This document shows, in pieces, positions 51,601 through 57,899 of a stretch of DNA of 64,000 nt. Positions within the stretch are counted from its first letter, which is position 1. Each line of letters starts with the position of its first letter. The notes below the pieces were generated by a model. It was not told the DNA's origin. It worked only from the letters and a program-made list of their open reading frames with translations, and did not search any database. The stretch comes from Salvator merianae (lineage: Eukaryota; Chordata; Lepidosauria; Squamata; Teiidae), in the NCBI GenBank assembly GCA_003586115.2, contig QVOM02000103.1, forward strand, positions 8,029,059 to 8,093,058. Reading direction: 5' to 3'. The translations under genes and the position numbers were made by a program.

Positions 51601-54600
51601 AAATAGAGGTGATAACAATGACAACAATGATGGTACTGATGAAATGCATTCAGGAGCTACAACCCGATCAGCTTCAAGATTAGAAGCGCAAAGGTAATTA
51701 AACCTTGGATATTATGTTAGATGCTTCGTGGCTTCTGTATATAGAAGGCTGCTGTGGGGAAGGGGGAATTACAGGAACTACTTTCCCACTTAAAGCCACT
51801 GTTCCGCCAATTCTTTTCACTACCTTCCAGGATCATCTTTGCAGTGGAGAGGAATACCCAAGTCATATGCTAAATGGCCAGATATTATTGCTAGTTTCTG
51901 ATTGACCAGTGTAACGGTGACTGTAAAAACACTGGATAACTTCAAGGAGCTTGGTGTTGCTACTTTATAGTCAGTCTCTACTTTGTACTACTATTTATCT
52001 GTGCTCCTTTTTTTCCCCCAGAAAACAGCCCAGTAAGCCAACTACACGTGCTGCATCTAAAAATCAGAGCCCAGGAATAGTATCTCCTACAAAACGCCAA
52101 AAGTCAGCAGGGAAAAAACAGTCCCCTTCCAGTGCAAAATCTAATAAATCTGTCACAATGCAGTAAGTATGGAGCTGAGTCACTGCTGGCTTAGCTGTTT
52201 CTTTTATTTATTTCTTCCCCCCTCAATTTAGCAGCTTTTAGTTCAGACGCAGTTTATGTTTGAGTAGCCACAAGCATTGTCCTGTGTGCTTTACAAACCA
52301 TTTGACTAACAGCACTTGGAACCAGAATAGTGGTGTATGTAGATTCTGGGTGCCATCCAACAAGGTTTTTTTAATGCAGTATCATTATTGAACATAACTC
52401 TTTGGAGAAGAACAGATTAAAAAAATAAAGGTCCATGCCTCAAAGAGTGTTCCAAAATTTTTAGGGGAAAACTGAAAGTCTTGACCGGTGCTCCATGCTG
52501 ATACTAATAAATAGTCTCTATGACAGCCTTGTTACAGATATCACTGGCATCCAGCTGAGAGCAGTCCATTTTGTTGTCTGAAATCTCACAGTCAGGTGGG
52601 GGTTTGCAATGCAGAGATCAGTTCCGATTCAAACTAGAAACACAAGCAGAGATTGTGGAAATGAAAGATGATTCTAATAGGAAGCAATGAAGATCAGGTT
52701 TGGCAAAGCTTGGGGAAAGGCAGATCAAGACTGACTGAATGGTTTCCCTCTTGGTAGAATACTAAAACCTAGTGAGTAATTTACATATTTAAAATGCTTC
52801 TCAATAATTGCAGCTTTGCAATATAGACCGGTGTTTACACTTTGTAGTTGGAGGGCTAAGACTCAAAAGAGGCAGCTTACCTAAGGTTACTTCATGAATA
52901 CTCTCTGTCCCAAGATCTGAATCGCGGATTTTATATTTGGAATTTTACAGTTTTAGTGATTCTGCTGCAATATTCTCCACTCACAGTCAAAGCTTGAAGA
53001 AGCCTGTTTGCCACAAGCTGACCCCTTGAAGGGATCTTGTAGTAGGTCTAGTGTGGACCTGAGGCAGAACACAACATTTTTATTCCAGACTTGCAAGCAA
53101 CTTCCCAAAGGTCATCTAGCAAGAAGGATAAAAGAAAAAAAACTATAATTAAAATATAAAATATAATACTTTTAACCATATTACCACACGGTTAGTAAAA
53201 ATGACATATTAACTTGTGTTAGAATTAGCAGATGCAGAAGCTCTTGCTCTTTGCAGGGCAACCTCCCTGGCTCTTAACTTCTGCATGCAGCCATTACTTC
53301 TTGCAGTTGCCACTGAGATACAGGGGGCTGGCAAGTGGGAAGGGATGTCTGTCCCATCCCGAGCCTGTTTGGGCTGAAGTGGAATGGTGGTACGGCAGAA
53401 AATCTTGCATGAGCAAAAAGGTTGGCAGGTGTAATTGAAATATGTGGGGAGGATGTTTTTGGGTGCTGGCCACTGCTCCATTCCACACCCCTAACAAGAC
53501 TCAGGATACAACAGCAATGCAAGGTTTGTAAGCATCGTTGCTGCCAAAATTCTTAGGATTGCGCTGTAAATCCAAATAATTTGCTAAAATCCAGTCATGT
53601 AGCAGTACTTACTTTTTTTATATGTAAATACTCTTCTTAAGCACTCTCTTGTAAGCATGTGCGGGGGGGCGTAGTTAATCTCCTTCCTTCTTACGGACTT
53701 CATTGGAGGCAAAGCCTTACAAAACAATAATAATGGAAAACAAGCAAAAATGAGAGCTCCAGCAAGCATTTCTTGCCTGCAATAGATACCATGGCATTGA
53801 TGTATTTGAACCTTCCTGGCACTTTCATTTTAGCTCTTCCTCTATTGTTATTTTGCAGGACTTCTTCTCCATCATAACCATTTCTAAAGAACACATGTCA
53901 GCTGTTCACAAGTCCTAATTCCACACATTAGGAGTATGACCCCAAAGAACAAATTGCTTTGGGTTTGTTCCAATACTGCCTTTTCAGGAGTTGGTGTATG
54001 TAAAAGTTTACCTAATTCCAAAACAATAGAACAGTAATAATACAGTGCAACTTCCTAAAATGTGTTTTCGCACAACACATTTTCAATATGTTTTACTTTT
54101 TGTGACCAATCCTCTCTTACTGTATGTCATTTTTTCATTTCTGCATGTTTCAAGAGTGAATTTGAGGGCAGGGAAGAGCAAAGGAGGACAATTGTCAGAA
54201 GGGGCAGCTGCGTTGGGAGGGATCGCACCTTAGGAAAATATTTGGGAGGGAGCAGAAGAAGCTGGAGAAGGAGGCGATTTACAGCATCGACAAAGCATAG
54301 GCACCGAGGAAGCAGAGTTTGCTTGCCAAAAAGCCTCTGCGATTCTTGCCTCAGTTGACTGGAGTGAAAGGACTCTTCAGAGTTGCCTTACATGATACTT
54401 GTTCCCCTTTCTTAACAGGCATTATGTAAGGCAACAATGAAAGGTCCTTTGCTCCAATCAACTGAAGCAAGAACTCACAGAGAGGCTTTTCAGCAAGTGA
54501 ACTTGTGCTCCCTGTGCCTCTGCTTCTTCCACGCTGTAAACTGCCCCCTCCTCCAGCTTCTGCTTCTTCCTGGCTCCTTTTTGTAGGTGAGATCCTTCCT

Positions 54601-56656
54601 AGGGCAGCTGCCTCTCCCAGCAAGTATTCTCCTGCCCCACTTAGAAGGTGTCATATTCATGCCTGCAACTCTTTTCCAGGCCAGTTGGCTGCTGGGAAGT
54701 TCCCCAAACTCCCAGACTCCCATTCATTTAATTTCTCCCATTACATGATTTCATACAGCAGACCATTTTTACAAAATTAACCATGTTATGCACAGAAAAT
54801 GAGCTGTGAAGGAAACAATAAACAACAGTTGTTCCTCCCACATAGAATCTTCAGGACAAGAGTGTTTTTAGGCAGGGTTTTTTTTAATCTGTGGAAGGTG
54901 TTACAAGCTTAAATAAAAAAAAAGAGAGAGAGAGAGAAACCCAGGCACAACCAAACGTCTTCTATATATTACTTCCTAGCCTACCTAATGATTATATAGT
55001 TGGAACAATAATACAAGTCAGTGTCTTACACTATGTTCTGTCTTCAATCTGGAGTCGGTAATGTTTCCTTATTAAAGATTCCTTGGGGTATCCAGTAAGC
55101 ACTTTTAAAAGTTTCTGCTGCATTGTAGTGACTCAAAGACACTACAGGAATGTCTTTGAGCCAGACACATGAACTTACATTTCCATATGCATGAATCTTT
55201 TAACTGAGCATTCGGTTTCACAGATGCAGAATTGGCTAGCTGAGTATAAGGAATTGAGGAGGGAGGACTTTGAACCACTCTGATTCTTAATAATAATAAA
55301 GAAAATATGTTATTAAATAATAGAGTGATACAGTTGATGATAAAAGCAAAATACTGAGGGGAAGGGTTTTAGCACAGAGAACACAGTAAGCTGAGCAGTG
55401 TCTGAGGTCTGAAGAGGTATTTCACTGATGGGATAACGTGTGGCAAACCAACAGTTTCTGGCAGAGGGAGTTTTAACTGACAACTTATTTCTGTGCTTTG
55501 CTGTGAGAATGAGAATAGAGTTTGAGAATGAGGAAGAATTTGAAAAGGGGAGGGTTTTGTACCTGTCCTGAAGGTTCCTAAATAGACTGACTGCAGTTGT
55601 GGGTCTCACAGCTGGGTCTCTTTCAGATAGCACAGGAAGACTGTGGCAAGGGCACAAGTAAAACCAGACTCTTGAATTAATAGCGATTTAAGCAGGTCCT
55701 CTGACTTTCCAAAGGAAGCAGCAGGTTCAGTGGGGCTGGTTCTAAGGTGGAATCAGCAGGAACTGATCCAAAATAAAGGAGACCTAGATCTTCAACTTGT
55801 GAACACAAACATTCACCAGGGGCTTCACAGTTCTAAAAGCCAGGATTCTGAACACAGATAGCTTTGTTTTATGCCATCCTTTTTACTTACACTGGAGAAA
55901 ACATAGTCTGGAGCATATCTCCAAAGCAACAGATAAATACCAGACATTTCAAGATAAGGCTTTCAGGTTGCCAAAACAGCGAATGCATTCTGTTGTCAAC
56001 TCATTTTATTGTTTAACTTCATTTCTGTCTCTGTGAGAGACATGCAGAGCTATAATCCATATAATCAGGTGGTTTTTTATACTGACATTTAAAGATGAAA
56101 AGGTAGATATCTTAGAAAACAGTTCCAGGCACACAAGCTAAGAGAGGAAATTGGGAGAGGTCACTGGGGAAACAAAGTTTCATCCTGGCCTAGGTGATAG
56201 GCTTCAAGGGGAGAAGGTTCCTTCAGATATGCAAGACCAAAAGAGGGAGAACAACATTAAACATGGCGAGCTCTGAAACAGAAGTCATTTAGCATCAATC
56301 TTAAGACAACAAAATTGGAGAAAGTCTATGATTTGAACATAGCAGAGAGGTTAATTATTATTGAAAACAGAATTAAAGATGAGAAGATGATACTAAGTCA
56401 CAGGTGATCCAGAGAAAAATGCAGTGTGAACCATATTGATTTTTGAAGCTGTTTGTTACTTTACCTGCAAATTAACTAAACATTATGGGTTCAAAAAATA
56501 GTTGTTCGGACTACTATTTATAATTTTTGTGTTTGCTTGCTTTCCAGATCAAAGTTGCAGCCTACCAAACGTAAAAGGGAAGCTAGTCCTTTGGTGTTGC
56601 ACAAGAAAGGCCTTCAGAGAGTAGATGATTCAGAGGTGAAGAAGGCTAAGCGGTAG
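12393..56656 (+). CDS. BOD1L1: BOD1L1, complete coding span (25 exons)
   Basis: The joined exons encode 2,976 residues. Known of the family: BOD1L1 is a large nuclear protein that protects stalled replication forks, works with SETD1A-type methyltransferase and RAD51, and shares its N-terminal Shg1 domain with BOD1 and the yeast COMPASS subunit Shg1. Seen here: a polyproline leader (about 21-45), the Shg1/BOD1 domain (about 53-168), lysine/glutamate-rich linkers, a conserved YSKYYSDSDDE block in exon 6, a charged helix in exon 7, a very long acidic/serine-rich region from exon 10, AT-hooks at 2752-2756 (RGRPR) and 2816-2819 (RGRK), and basic C-terminal clusters ending VKKAKR. I chose the 12393 start for its context and because the reading frame upstream offers no ATG. 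All junctions keep frame; all introns are GT-AG except intron 17 (GC-AG). Confidence 0.96.
12648..13534 (+). other. BOD1L1 intron 1
   Basis: GT-AG intron (GTAGGG...TTTTAG). Apart from the GC-rich first part nothing is recognised. Confidence 0.85.
13535..13659 (+). CDS. BOD1L1: BOD1L1 coding exon 2
   Basis: Residues 86-127. Core of the Shg1/BOD1 domain: PAYQNLRQRVDNFVSNHLAT then the THTWSPHLNKNQLRNNIRQQVL segment (split here for length), essentially identical to what I recall for mammals. Acceptor TTTTAG, donor GTAAGT, ends in phase 2. Confidence 0.97.
13660..15351 (+). other. BOD1L1 intron 2
   Basis: GT-AG intron, AT-rich. No interspersed repeat or exon recognised. Confidence 0.85.
15352..15542 (+). 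CDS. BOD1L1: BOD1L1 coding exon 3
   Basis: Residues 127-191. Completes the Shg1/BOD1 domain with SGMLESGIDRIISQVVDPKI, then FRPQVEKAVHEFLATLNHKE, followed by a variable proline/glutamate linker. Acceptor TTTCCCCAG, donor GTATTT, ends in phase 1. Confidence 0.97.
15543..18120 (+). other. BOD1L1 intron 3
   Basis: GT-AG intron. It holds the hAT-type element at 17415-17607. A short CCTAA-like run near 17173-17190 is too brief to be telomeric sequence. Nothing else recognised. Confidence 0.85.
17415..17607. mobile_element. hAT-type MITE with long terminal inverted repeats
   Basis: A 193-bp element in BOD1L1 intron 3. The outer 61 bases on each side are inverted copies with about 46 matches and no gaps, differing mostly by transitions; the ends read CAATGATGGC and, inverted, CAGTGATGGC. 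Flanking octamers are GAAATTAG and GAAATTAT, seven of eight identical, as expected for an aged hAT target duplication. The end block CTTTAAGTGCGGGTGTTC is shared with the element at 2626-2726. No transposase frame. Confidence 0.85.
18121..18729 (+). CDS. BOD1L1: BOD1L1 coding exon 4
   Basis: Residues 191-394. Begins with the conserved DAMSILETITSLNQEASAAR block, which follows the Shg1 domain in BOD1L1 proteins, then becomes a poorly conserved serine/glutamate region and a lysine-rich stretch (EKERKKEKKEKSDKK). Acceptor TTCTTAAAG, donor GTAAAA, phase 1 at both ends. Confidence 0.95.
18730..19012 (+). other. BOD1L1 intron 4
   Basis: Short GT-AG intron without recognisable elements. Confidence 0.85.
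19013..19162 (+). CDS. BOD1L1: BOD1L1 coding exon 5
   Basis: Residues 394-444. Highly conserved acidic segment with DITVSSVHTSDLSSFEEESE and a STEEGEI motif; many serines sit beside acidic residues and could be casein-kinase-type phosphosites (inference). Acceptor TTTCTCTCAG, donor GTAAAG. Confidence 0.96.
19163..21733 (+). other. BOD1L1 intron 5
   Basis: GT-AG intron. A perfect 12-bp inverted repeat with a 10-base loop is at 20758-20791. No interspersed repeat family recognised. Confidence 0.85.
20758..20791. repeat. Short perfect hairpin
   Basis: CCTTGGTGTGAT and its exact reverse complement flank a 10-base loop in intron 5. It may be the centre of an eroded palindromic MITE; outer arms are not clear. 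Confidence 0.5.
21734..21903 (+). CDS. BOD1L1: BOD1L1 coding exon 6
   Basis: Residues 444-500. Contains the very conserved RHAYVHKPYLYSKYYSDSDD block followed by TVEQRRQS. Function of the block is not known to me. Acceptor TTTCTTTAG, donor GTAAGT, ends in phase 0. Confidence 0.97.
21904..24500 (+). other. BOD1L1 intron 6
   Basis: GT-AG intron. It contains a LINE 3' tail with an (AAAT)n tract at about 22565-22695. Nothing else recognised. Confidence 0.85.
22565..22695 (+). mobile_element. L2/L3-like LINE 3' tail with (AAAT)n end
   Basis: The segment has the pattern TGCCTTTTATG, TTTTAATTG, ACC.CCCTGAGACCTT, GGTATAGGGCAGGATAAA, AATGCAAATAA, then a tandem AAAT run. The same order is found at about 50790-50910 behind a LINE ORF2 C-terminus, which identifies it as a 3' tail. 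Sense orientation relative to BOD1L1. Confidence 0.7.
24501..24615 (+). CDS. BOD1L1: BOD1L1 coding exon 7
   Basis: Residues 501-539. Dense alternating Arg/Lys and Glu (AREKEERLLRRRLNREKLEE and KRKQKAAEKSK), likely a long charged helix or coiled coil. Acceptor AACTTTAG, donor GTGCTA, ends in phase 1. Confidence 0.96.
24616..24796 (+). other. BOD1L1 intron 7
   Basis: Short GT-AG intron, rich in T-runs and G/T. Confidence 0.85.
24797..24941 (+). CDS. BOD1L1: BOD1L1 coding exon 8
   Basis: Residues 539-587. Contains IKDVLKEQRFLEKKVALSRK followed by RKRES, matching the IKEVLKER..LEKKVALSKKRK region I recall in mammals; a basic nuclear-localisation-like cluster closes the exon. Ends in phase 2 before GTAGTT. 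Confidence 0.95.
24942..25086 (+). other. BOD1L1 intron 8
   Basis: Short GT-AG intron, nothing recognised. Confidence 0.85.
25087..25159 (+). CDS. BOD1L1: BOD1L1 coding exon 9
   Basis: Residues 587-611, a poorly conserved charged linker. Placement rests on splice sites (CTCTTCCAG, GTATGT) and on the exact frame fit between exons 8 and 10. Confidence 0.88.
25160..25774 (+). other. BOD1L1 intron 9
   Basis: GT-AG intron, AT-rich with long T-runs; nothing recognised. Confidence 0.85.
25775..31634 (+). CDS. BOD1L1: BOD1L1 coding exon 10, giant exon
   Basis: Residues 612-2565, about 66 percent of the protein in one uninterrupted exon of 5,860 bases; BOD1L1 also has a giant central exon in mammals. 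The first third is lysine/serine/glutamate-rich with conserved islands such as KLSESVN, TEEPQKQK-like and LLKHKYKGD. From about residue 1480 to 2250 it is built of degenerate units around a (V/A)TSTG or ISTS core within acidic spacers. No folded domain is visible; the composition predicts disorder with many phosphorylatable Ser/Thr. Starts in phase 0 after TTTTGTAG and ends in phase 1 before GTAAGG. The exon translates without a stop throughout, which is strong evidence for selection on it. Confidence 0.97.
34030..34125 (+). mobile_element. L2/L3-like LINE 3' tail
   Basis: Shares the box TGCCCTGAGACCTTTAGGCA and the following GGGCAGAATAGAAATGTAAATA with the other LINE tails of this window, ending in ACATAAATA. 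Only the 3' tail remains. Sense to BOD1L1. Confidence 0.65.
34790..35590 (+). mobile_element. Decayed L2/L3-like LINE, 3' ORF2 and tail
   Basis: In broken + frames the segment around 35045-35150 reads LKKLHWLPICYQAQFKILML then TYKTLNNLG, a signature of the C-terminal part of L2/CR1-group ORF2 proteins. The distal part (about 35520-35590) carries the tail pattern CCACCCTAAGACCTTAGGGT. Stops and a damaged middle mark an old copy. Boundaries approximate. Confidence 0.7.
36224..36291 (+). CDS. BOD1L1: BOD1L1 coding exon 11
   Basis: Residues 2565-2587, acidic (DTEGMLSVVTEEPEQR). First of a run of small exons whose introns alternate phase 1 and phase 0. Acceptor GGTTGGTAG, donor GTATTC. Sequence poorly conserved, so the call rests on frame and splice sites. 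Confidence 0.8.
36965..37095 (+). mobile_element. LINE/SINE 3' tail of a second type
   Basis: A TTTTAATGTTGTTTT repeat, then GTAAGCTGCTTTGAAATT, a GGTATAGAAATGTTTTAAAT box and AAATAAATAAA at the end. This GTAAGC.GC..TGA plus GGTATA pattern is typical of 3' tails of CR1/L3-group elements in reptiles. It differs from the CCCTGAGACCTT tails elsewhere in the window. Confidence 0.55.
37873..38007. mobile_element. Palindromic MITE remnant
   Basis: Starts CAGGAGTGCTGAACTTGTGG, and its right half is an imperfect inverted copy ending ATAGGTTAAGCATTCTG. The centre includes ACTATAGCTCCCATCATTCC. This matches a very common squamate foldback element whose arms read as 'gaacctgtggccctccagatg' variants (recalled knowledge). 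Flanks TATAGAG and TGTAGAG may be a decayed target duplication. Lies in intron 11. Confidence 0.65.
38286..38355 (+). CDS. BOD1L1: BOD1L1 coding exon 12
   Basis: Residues 2588-2611 (ESRCKSLGTENLHEKIWPEE). Starts in phase 0 after TTGCTTCATAG and ends in phase 1 before GTAATT. Weakly conserved; frame fit supports it. Confidence 0.78.
39696..39723. repeat. (TG)n microsatellite
   Basis: About 14 TG units in intron 12, probably length-polymorphic. Confidence 0.9.
41690..42860 (-). mobile_element. Decayed CR1-type LINE, 3' part
   Basis: On the minus strand broken frames give the CR1 ORF2 C-terminal signature: RDLGVVVDSSMKVS-like residues near 42440, a YKSMVQSRLEYCV segment near 42290-42330, the HFKKDTAELEKVQRRANKMI block near 42230-42270, then a tail with a GGGCAAACTG-like region. 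The + strand text from 41690 (a CATCTAGTCCAACAGTC-type phrase) to about 42830 follows, block for block, a repeat widespread in squamates. Many stops; a dead copy inside BOD1L1 intron 12, antisense to the gene. Confidence 0.85.
44205..44278 (+). CDS. BOD1L1: BOD1L1 coding exon 13
   Basis: Residues 2611-2635 (LETSDTSIVTEAVEAQVSAE). Acceptor TGTTTTAG, donor GTTTGT; phase 1 in, phase 0 out. Weakly conserved acidic linker. Confidence 0.78.
44279..44700 (+). other. BOD1L1 intron 13
   Basis: GT-AG intron, nothing recognised. Confidence 0.78.
44701..44785 (+). CDS. BOD1L1: BOD1L1 coding exon 14
   Basis: Residues 2636-2664 (LQVEIPDKKEESFMPETD). Acceptor CTGCTTTTAG, donor GTAGTT; phase 0 in, phase 1 out. 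Confidence 0.78.
44979..45058 (+). CDS. BOD1L1: BOD1L1 coding exon 15
   Basis: Residues 2664-2690 (DKGQVSQILEVEAEQNQ). Acceptor ATTTTGCAG, donor GTATTC; phase 1 in, phase 0 out. The preceding intron 14 is only 193 bases. Confidence 0.78.
45059..47083 (+). other. BOD1L1 intron 15
   Basis: GT-AG intron, nothing recognised. Open frames of 76 and 94 codons near 45590 and 45989 have no family features. Confidence 0.75.
47084..47168 (+). CDS. BOD1L1: BOD1L1 coding exon 16
   Basis: Residues 2691-2719 (EATAGNSNEEQKSNMKSPEP). Acceptor ATTACCCAG, donor GTAAGG; phase 0 in, phase 1 out. Confidence 0.78.
47169..47849 (+). other. BOD1L1 intron 16
   Basis: GT-AG intron almost a third of which is the hAT-type element at 47551-47752. 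Confidence 0.78.
47551..47752. mobile_element. hAT-type MITE with perfect 8-bp target duplication
   Basis: A 202-bp, strongly GC-rich element inside AT-rich intron 16. It starts CAGGGGTGTCAAA and ends with the exact inverse TTTGACACCCCTG (13-bp perfect terminal inverted repeats). Both sides carry the identical octamer CTCTAGAC (47543-47550, 47753-47760). These are hAT hallmarks. The perfect ends and duplication suggest a comparatively young insertion. No transposase frame. Confidence 0.95.
47850..47917 (+). CDS. BOD1L1: BOD1L1 coding exon 17
   Basis: Residues 2719-2741 (DEAAGTVDVCEKSHQK). Acceptor TTTACTCCAG. The donor is GAG|GCAAGT, a GC donor: only this end keeps exon 18 in its AT-hook frame. 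Using the nearby GT four bases downstream would shift exon 18 into an early stop. Confidence 0.85.
48097..48172 (+). CDS. BOD1L1: BOD1L1 coding exon 18, first AT-hook
   Basis: Residues 2742-2767. VKRKRGRPRKYPIE contains the AT-hook core GRP (2753-2755) flanked by basic residues, which binds the minor groove of AT-rich DNA. The segment is almost identical to the mammalian one I recall (IKRKRGRPRKYPVE). Acceptor TTTTCTTCAG, donor GTAAGT; phase 0 in, phase 1 out. Confidence 0.96.
48255..48289 (+). CDS. BOD1L1: BOD1L1 coding exon 19 (35 nt)
   Basis: Residues 2767-2778 (GQVSQAATKVKS). Very short exon with a strong polypyrimidine tract and CAG acceptor and a GTAAGC donor; intron 18 before it is only 82 bases. 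Confidence 0.78.
48290..49150 (+). other. BOD1L1 intron 19
   Basis: GT-AG intron, AT-rich, nothing recognised. Confidence 0.75.
49151..49199 (+). CDS. BOD1L1: BOD1L1 coding exon 20
   Basis: Residues 2779-2795 (VSLSSGPNSKQRTVQK). Acceptor TTTTAAATAG, donor GTAATG; phase 0 in, phase 1 out. Matches the position of the EQSPSSSKLK-type linker of mammals. Confidence 0.75.
49200..49580 (+). other. BOD1L1 intron 20
   Basis: GT-AG intron, nothing recognised. Confidence 0.75.
49581..49609 (+). CDS. BOD1L1: BOD1L1 coding exon 21 (29 nt microexon)
   Basis: Residues 2795-2804 (DKDSLNAKPK). Preceded by a long T-tract and CTATTTCTAG, followed by GTAAGT. The size is a microexon; it keeps frame between exons 20 and 22. 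Confidence 0.75.
49610..51016 (+). other. BOD1L1 intron 21
   Basis: GT-AG intron. Its distal half contains the LINE 3' end at about 50520-50915. Nothing else recognised. Confidence 0.8.
50520..50915 (+). mobile_element. L2/L3-like LINE 3' end with intact ORF2 C-terminus
   Basis: The frame ending at 50751 reads SADEALLAVLPPSIAKGVGT, then AFSVVAPRLWNTLPPEVRQV and a FRRAIKTHSF motif before the stop: the conserved C-terminal signature of L2/CR1-group LINE proteins. It is followed by a 3' UTR with a (TTG)n tract (about 50812-50832), the box CCTGCCCTGGGACCTTCGGG, GGTGGGATAAAAATGCAAAT and an AATAAATAAATAAG tail. This copy defines the tail family seen at four other places in the window. Sense to BOD1L1. 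Confidence 0.85.
51017..51095 (+). CDS. BOD1L1: BOD1L1 coding exon 22, second AT-hook
   Basis: Residues 2805-2831. EERRRGRKPKRPLIPSEE carries a second AT-hook-like core, RGRKPKR, matching the mammalian RRRGRKPKRSL segment. Acceptor CTAACTTTTAG, donor GTAAAT; phase 0 in, phase 1 out. Confidence 0.95.
51096..51503 (+). other. BOD1L1 intron 22
   Basis: GT-AG intron, nothing recognised. Confidence 0.8.
51504..51693 (+). CDS. BOD1L1: BOD1L1 coding exon 23
   Basis: Residues 2831-2894. EPDRKRQKLALVSDEKIKDQ, an Asn/Asp/Gly-rich acidic run, and SGATTRSASRLEAQR, matching mammalian EPERKRQK and SGATTRSTTRSEAQR. Basic KRQK may be part of a nuclear signal. Acceptor TTTTGCAG, donor GTAATT; ends in phase 2. 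Confidence 0.95.
51694..52021 (+). other. BOD1L1 intron 23
   Basis: GT-AG intron, nothing recognised. Confidence 0.85.
52022..52162 (+). CDS. BOD1L1: BOD1L1 coding exon 24
   Basis: Residues 2894-2941, basic and serine-rich (KPTTRAASKNQSPGIVSPTK, KRQKSAGKKQSP). Such an insert is absent from the main human sequence I recall between AQR and the terminal RSKTQ segment, so it may be alternatively spliced. Length 141 is a multiple of three with phase 2 on both sides, so skipping keeps frame. Acceptor TTTTTCCCCCAG, donor GTAAGT. Confidence 0.85.
54183..54645. repeat. Large imperfect inverted repeat (foldback)
   Basis: Two arms of roughly 220 bases (about 54183-54403 and 54414-54645) are inverted copies separated by only about ten bases. 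Clear matching blocks, read outward from the centre, are TTGCCTTACAT against ATGTAAGGCAA, TCAGTTGA against TCAACTGA, AAAAGCCTCT against AGAGGCTTTT, TTTACAGC against GCTGTAAA, and GGCAGCTGC against GCAGCTGCC. Several small indels separate the blocks. Its origin, a foldback transposon or an inverted duplication, is undetermined. Confidence 0.85.
54923..54938. repeat. (AG)n tract
   Basis: Short AG repeat after an A-run in intron 24. Confidence 0.8.
56548..56656 (+). CDS. BOD1L1: BOD1L1 coding exon 25, C-terminus
   Basis: Residues 2941-2976 and the TAG stop at 56654-56656. LQPTKRKREASPLVLHKKGL then RVDDSEVKKAKR, matching the mammalian IKRKREVSPPG...VKKAKR end. Two basic clusters look like nuclear localisation signals. 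Acceptor TTGCTTTCCAG. Confidence 0.96.
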
Positions 56657-57605
56657 TTATAGTCCAGACCAGACAAATGGGAGAGGAAAAGAAATACTTG
56701 GGTTAGCTTCTGTTGTTTGTTTGTTTTTTTAAGAAAGCCAAGGGGCTTTGCATGTGCTTGCTTCCAAGATATAACACATGTTACATATGTAACATATTTA
56801 CGCAGCTTTATAGATTTTGTTTATGCAGAAGACTGTATGTTGCAGAAGTTTCCTTTGTATGAAACAAAGATTGTCAAGGGTGACTCACTAATGCCGATGC
56901 TTCCAATCTGCTCATCACCAATGGCCTCTTAATAACAACTTTTGTAAATAAGCCACATATTTTACCAAAAGATTGTATTTTACCATTTATGAACTTAATC
57001 AAACAGCGAAAACTGGTCTATGAACTGTTACATTATCTTAGTTTAATCATCTTTACTGGGTTTTAAATGTCGTGCAGCAATTATTAGCATTATCTAGGCC
57101 TGGGGGAAAGCGGGGGGAACGCTCTTTCAACAAAATTGGCAGTTCCAGTTACTGGCAAAGTACTTTTTCGCATGTGATTGAGTCAAGTAGATTAGTAAAT
57201 GGAGAAGGATCTAAATCCTTTCTTCGTCCCATTTGGCTTTCTGTATAGTAAAATTGAAAATTGCATTTACAGCAAATGCCACCTTTTCATTTAGTAATGT
57301 ATTCTCATCTGTAAATTTTCTCCCAACATCCAAATAGTTAGAGCCCATTGAGGTAGAACTAGAACTAGATTTCGCCGGCTGAAACTTTTCAGGAGTAAAA
57401 TCTTTTATTTTGTAGCTTTTAACCGTCTCGATATTTCCCATTCAACTGAAACACTGAAATTGAAGTATCTCTTGTAGAACGTAAAAGTTGGTCACCATTT
57501 TATCTTACACCATTTATCTAACACTTTATATACTGATATTAAAAGAGAATATAGAGCCTGGTCCAGTTGCCAGAACCTTTAATAAACTTACATTTTACTC
57601 TCACA
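56657..57605 (+). other. BOD1L1: BOD1L1 3' UTR
   Basis: AU-rich sequence after the stop. The first canonical polyadenylation signal is AATAAA at 57581-57586, which would place the mRNA end near 57600-57610. A later end near 57860-57890, after a TATAAATTATAAAAG stretch, is also possible. The minus strand of this segment has a 76-codon open frame (57441-57211), reported as a finding. Confidence 0.7.
57581..57586 (+). terminator. BOD1L1: Candidate BOD1L1 polyadenylation signal
   Basis: AATAAA, the first canonical hexamer in the 3' UTR, about 925 bases after the stop. Transcript data are needed to confirm use. Confidence 0.6.
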
Positions 57606-57899
57606 AGAACAAATCATCAAGTTTCATGTAAAGTTTTTTTTTTATTCTCCAAATTGTCTCTTGCAAGGATGTGATAAGTTGCCAAATAACCTGAGATTAT
57701 TTTAAAATGTTCATATTCATGTTTTATAACTAAAATCAACATTCTATGTTTTTTAATTTGTTTTTGTTTGTTTGCGGACTCTTATTGTTGTAATGTGGAT
57801 TTTTCTGTCAAATATTATACTTTGTTTCTTACTGAATTTTTATATATAAATTATAAAAGTTTCCCAAAACTGGAGTCTCAGTATTTGTCTTACTAAGTT

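Larger units (their letters stand above)
52163..56547 (+). other. BOD1L1 intron 24
   Basis: Long GT-AG intron. It contains a large imperfect inverted repeat at about 54183-54645 and an (AG)n tract at about 54923-54938. The rest shows nothing recognised. Confidence 0.85.
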
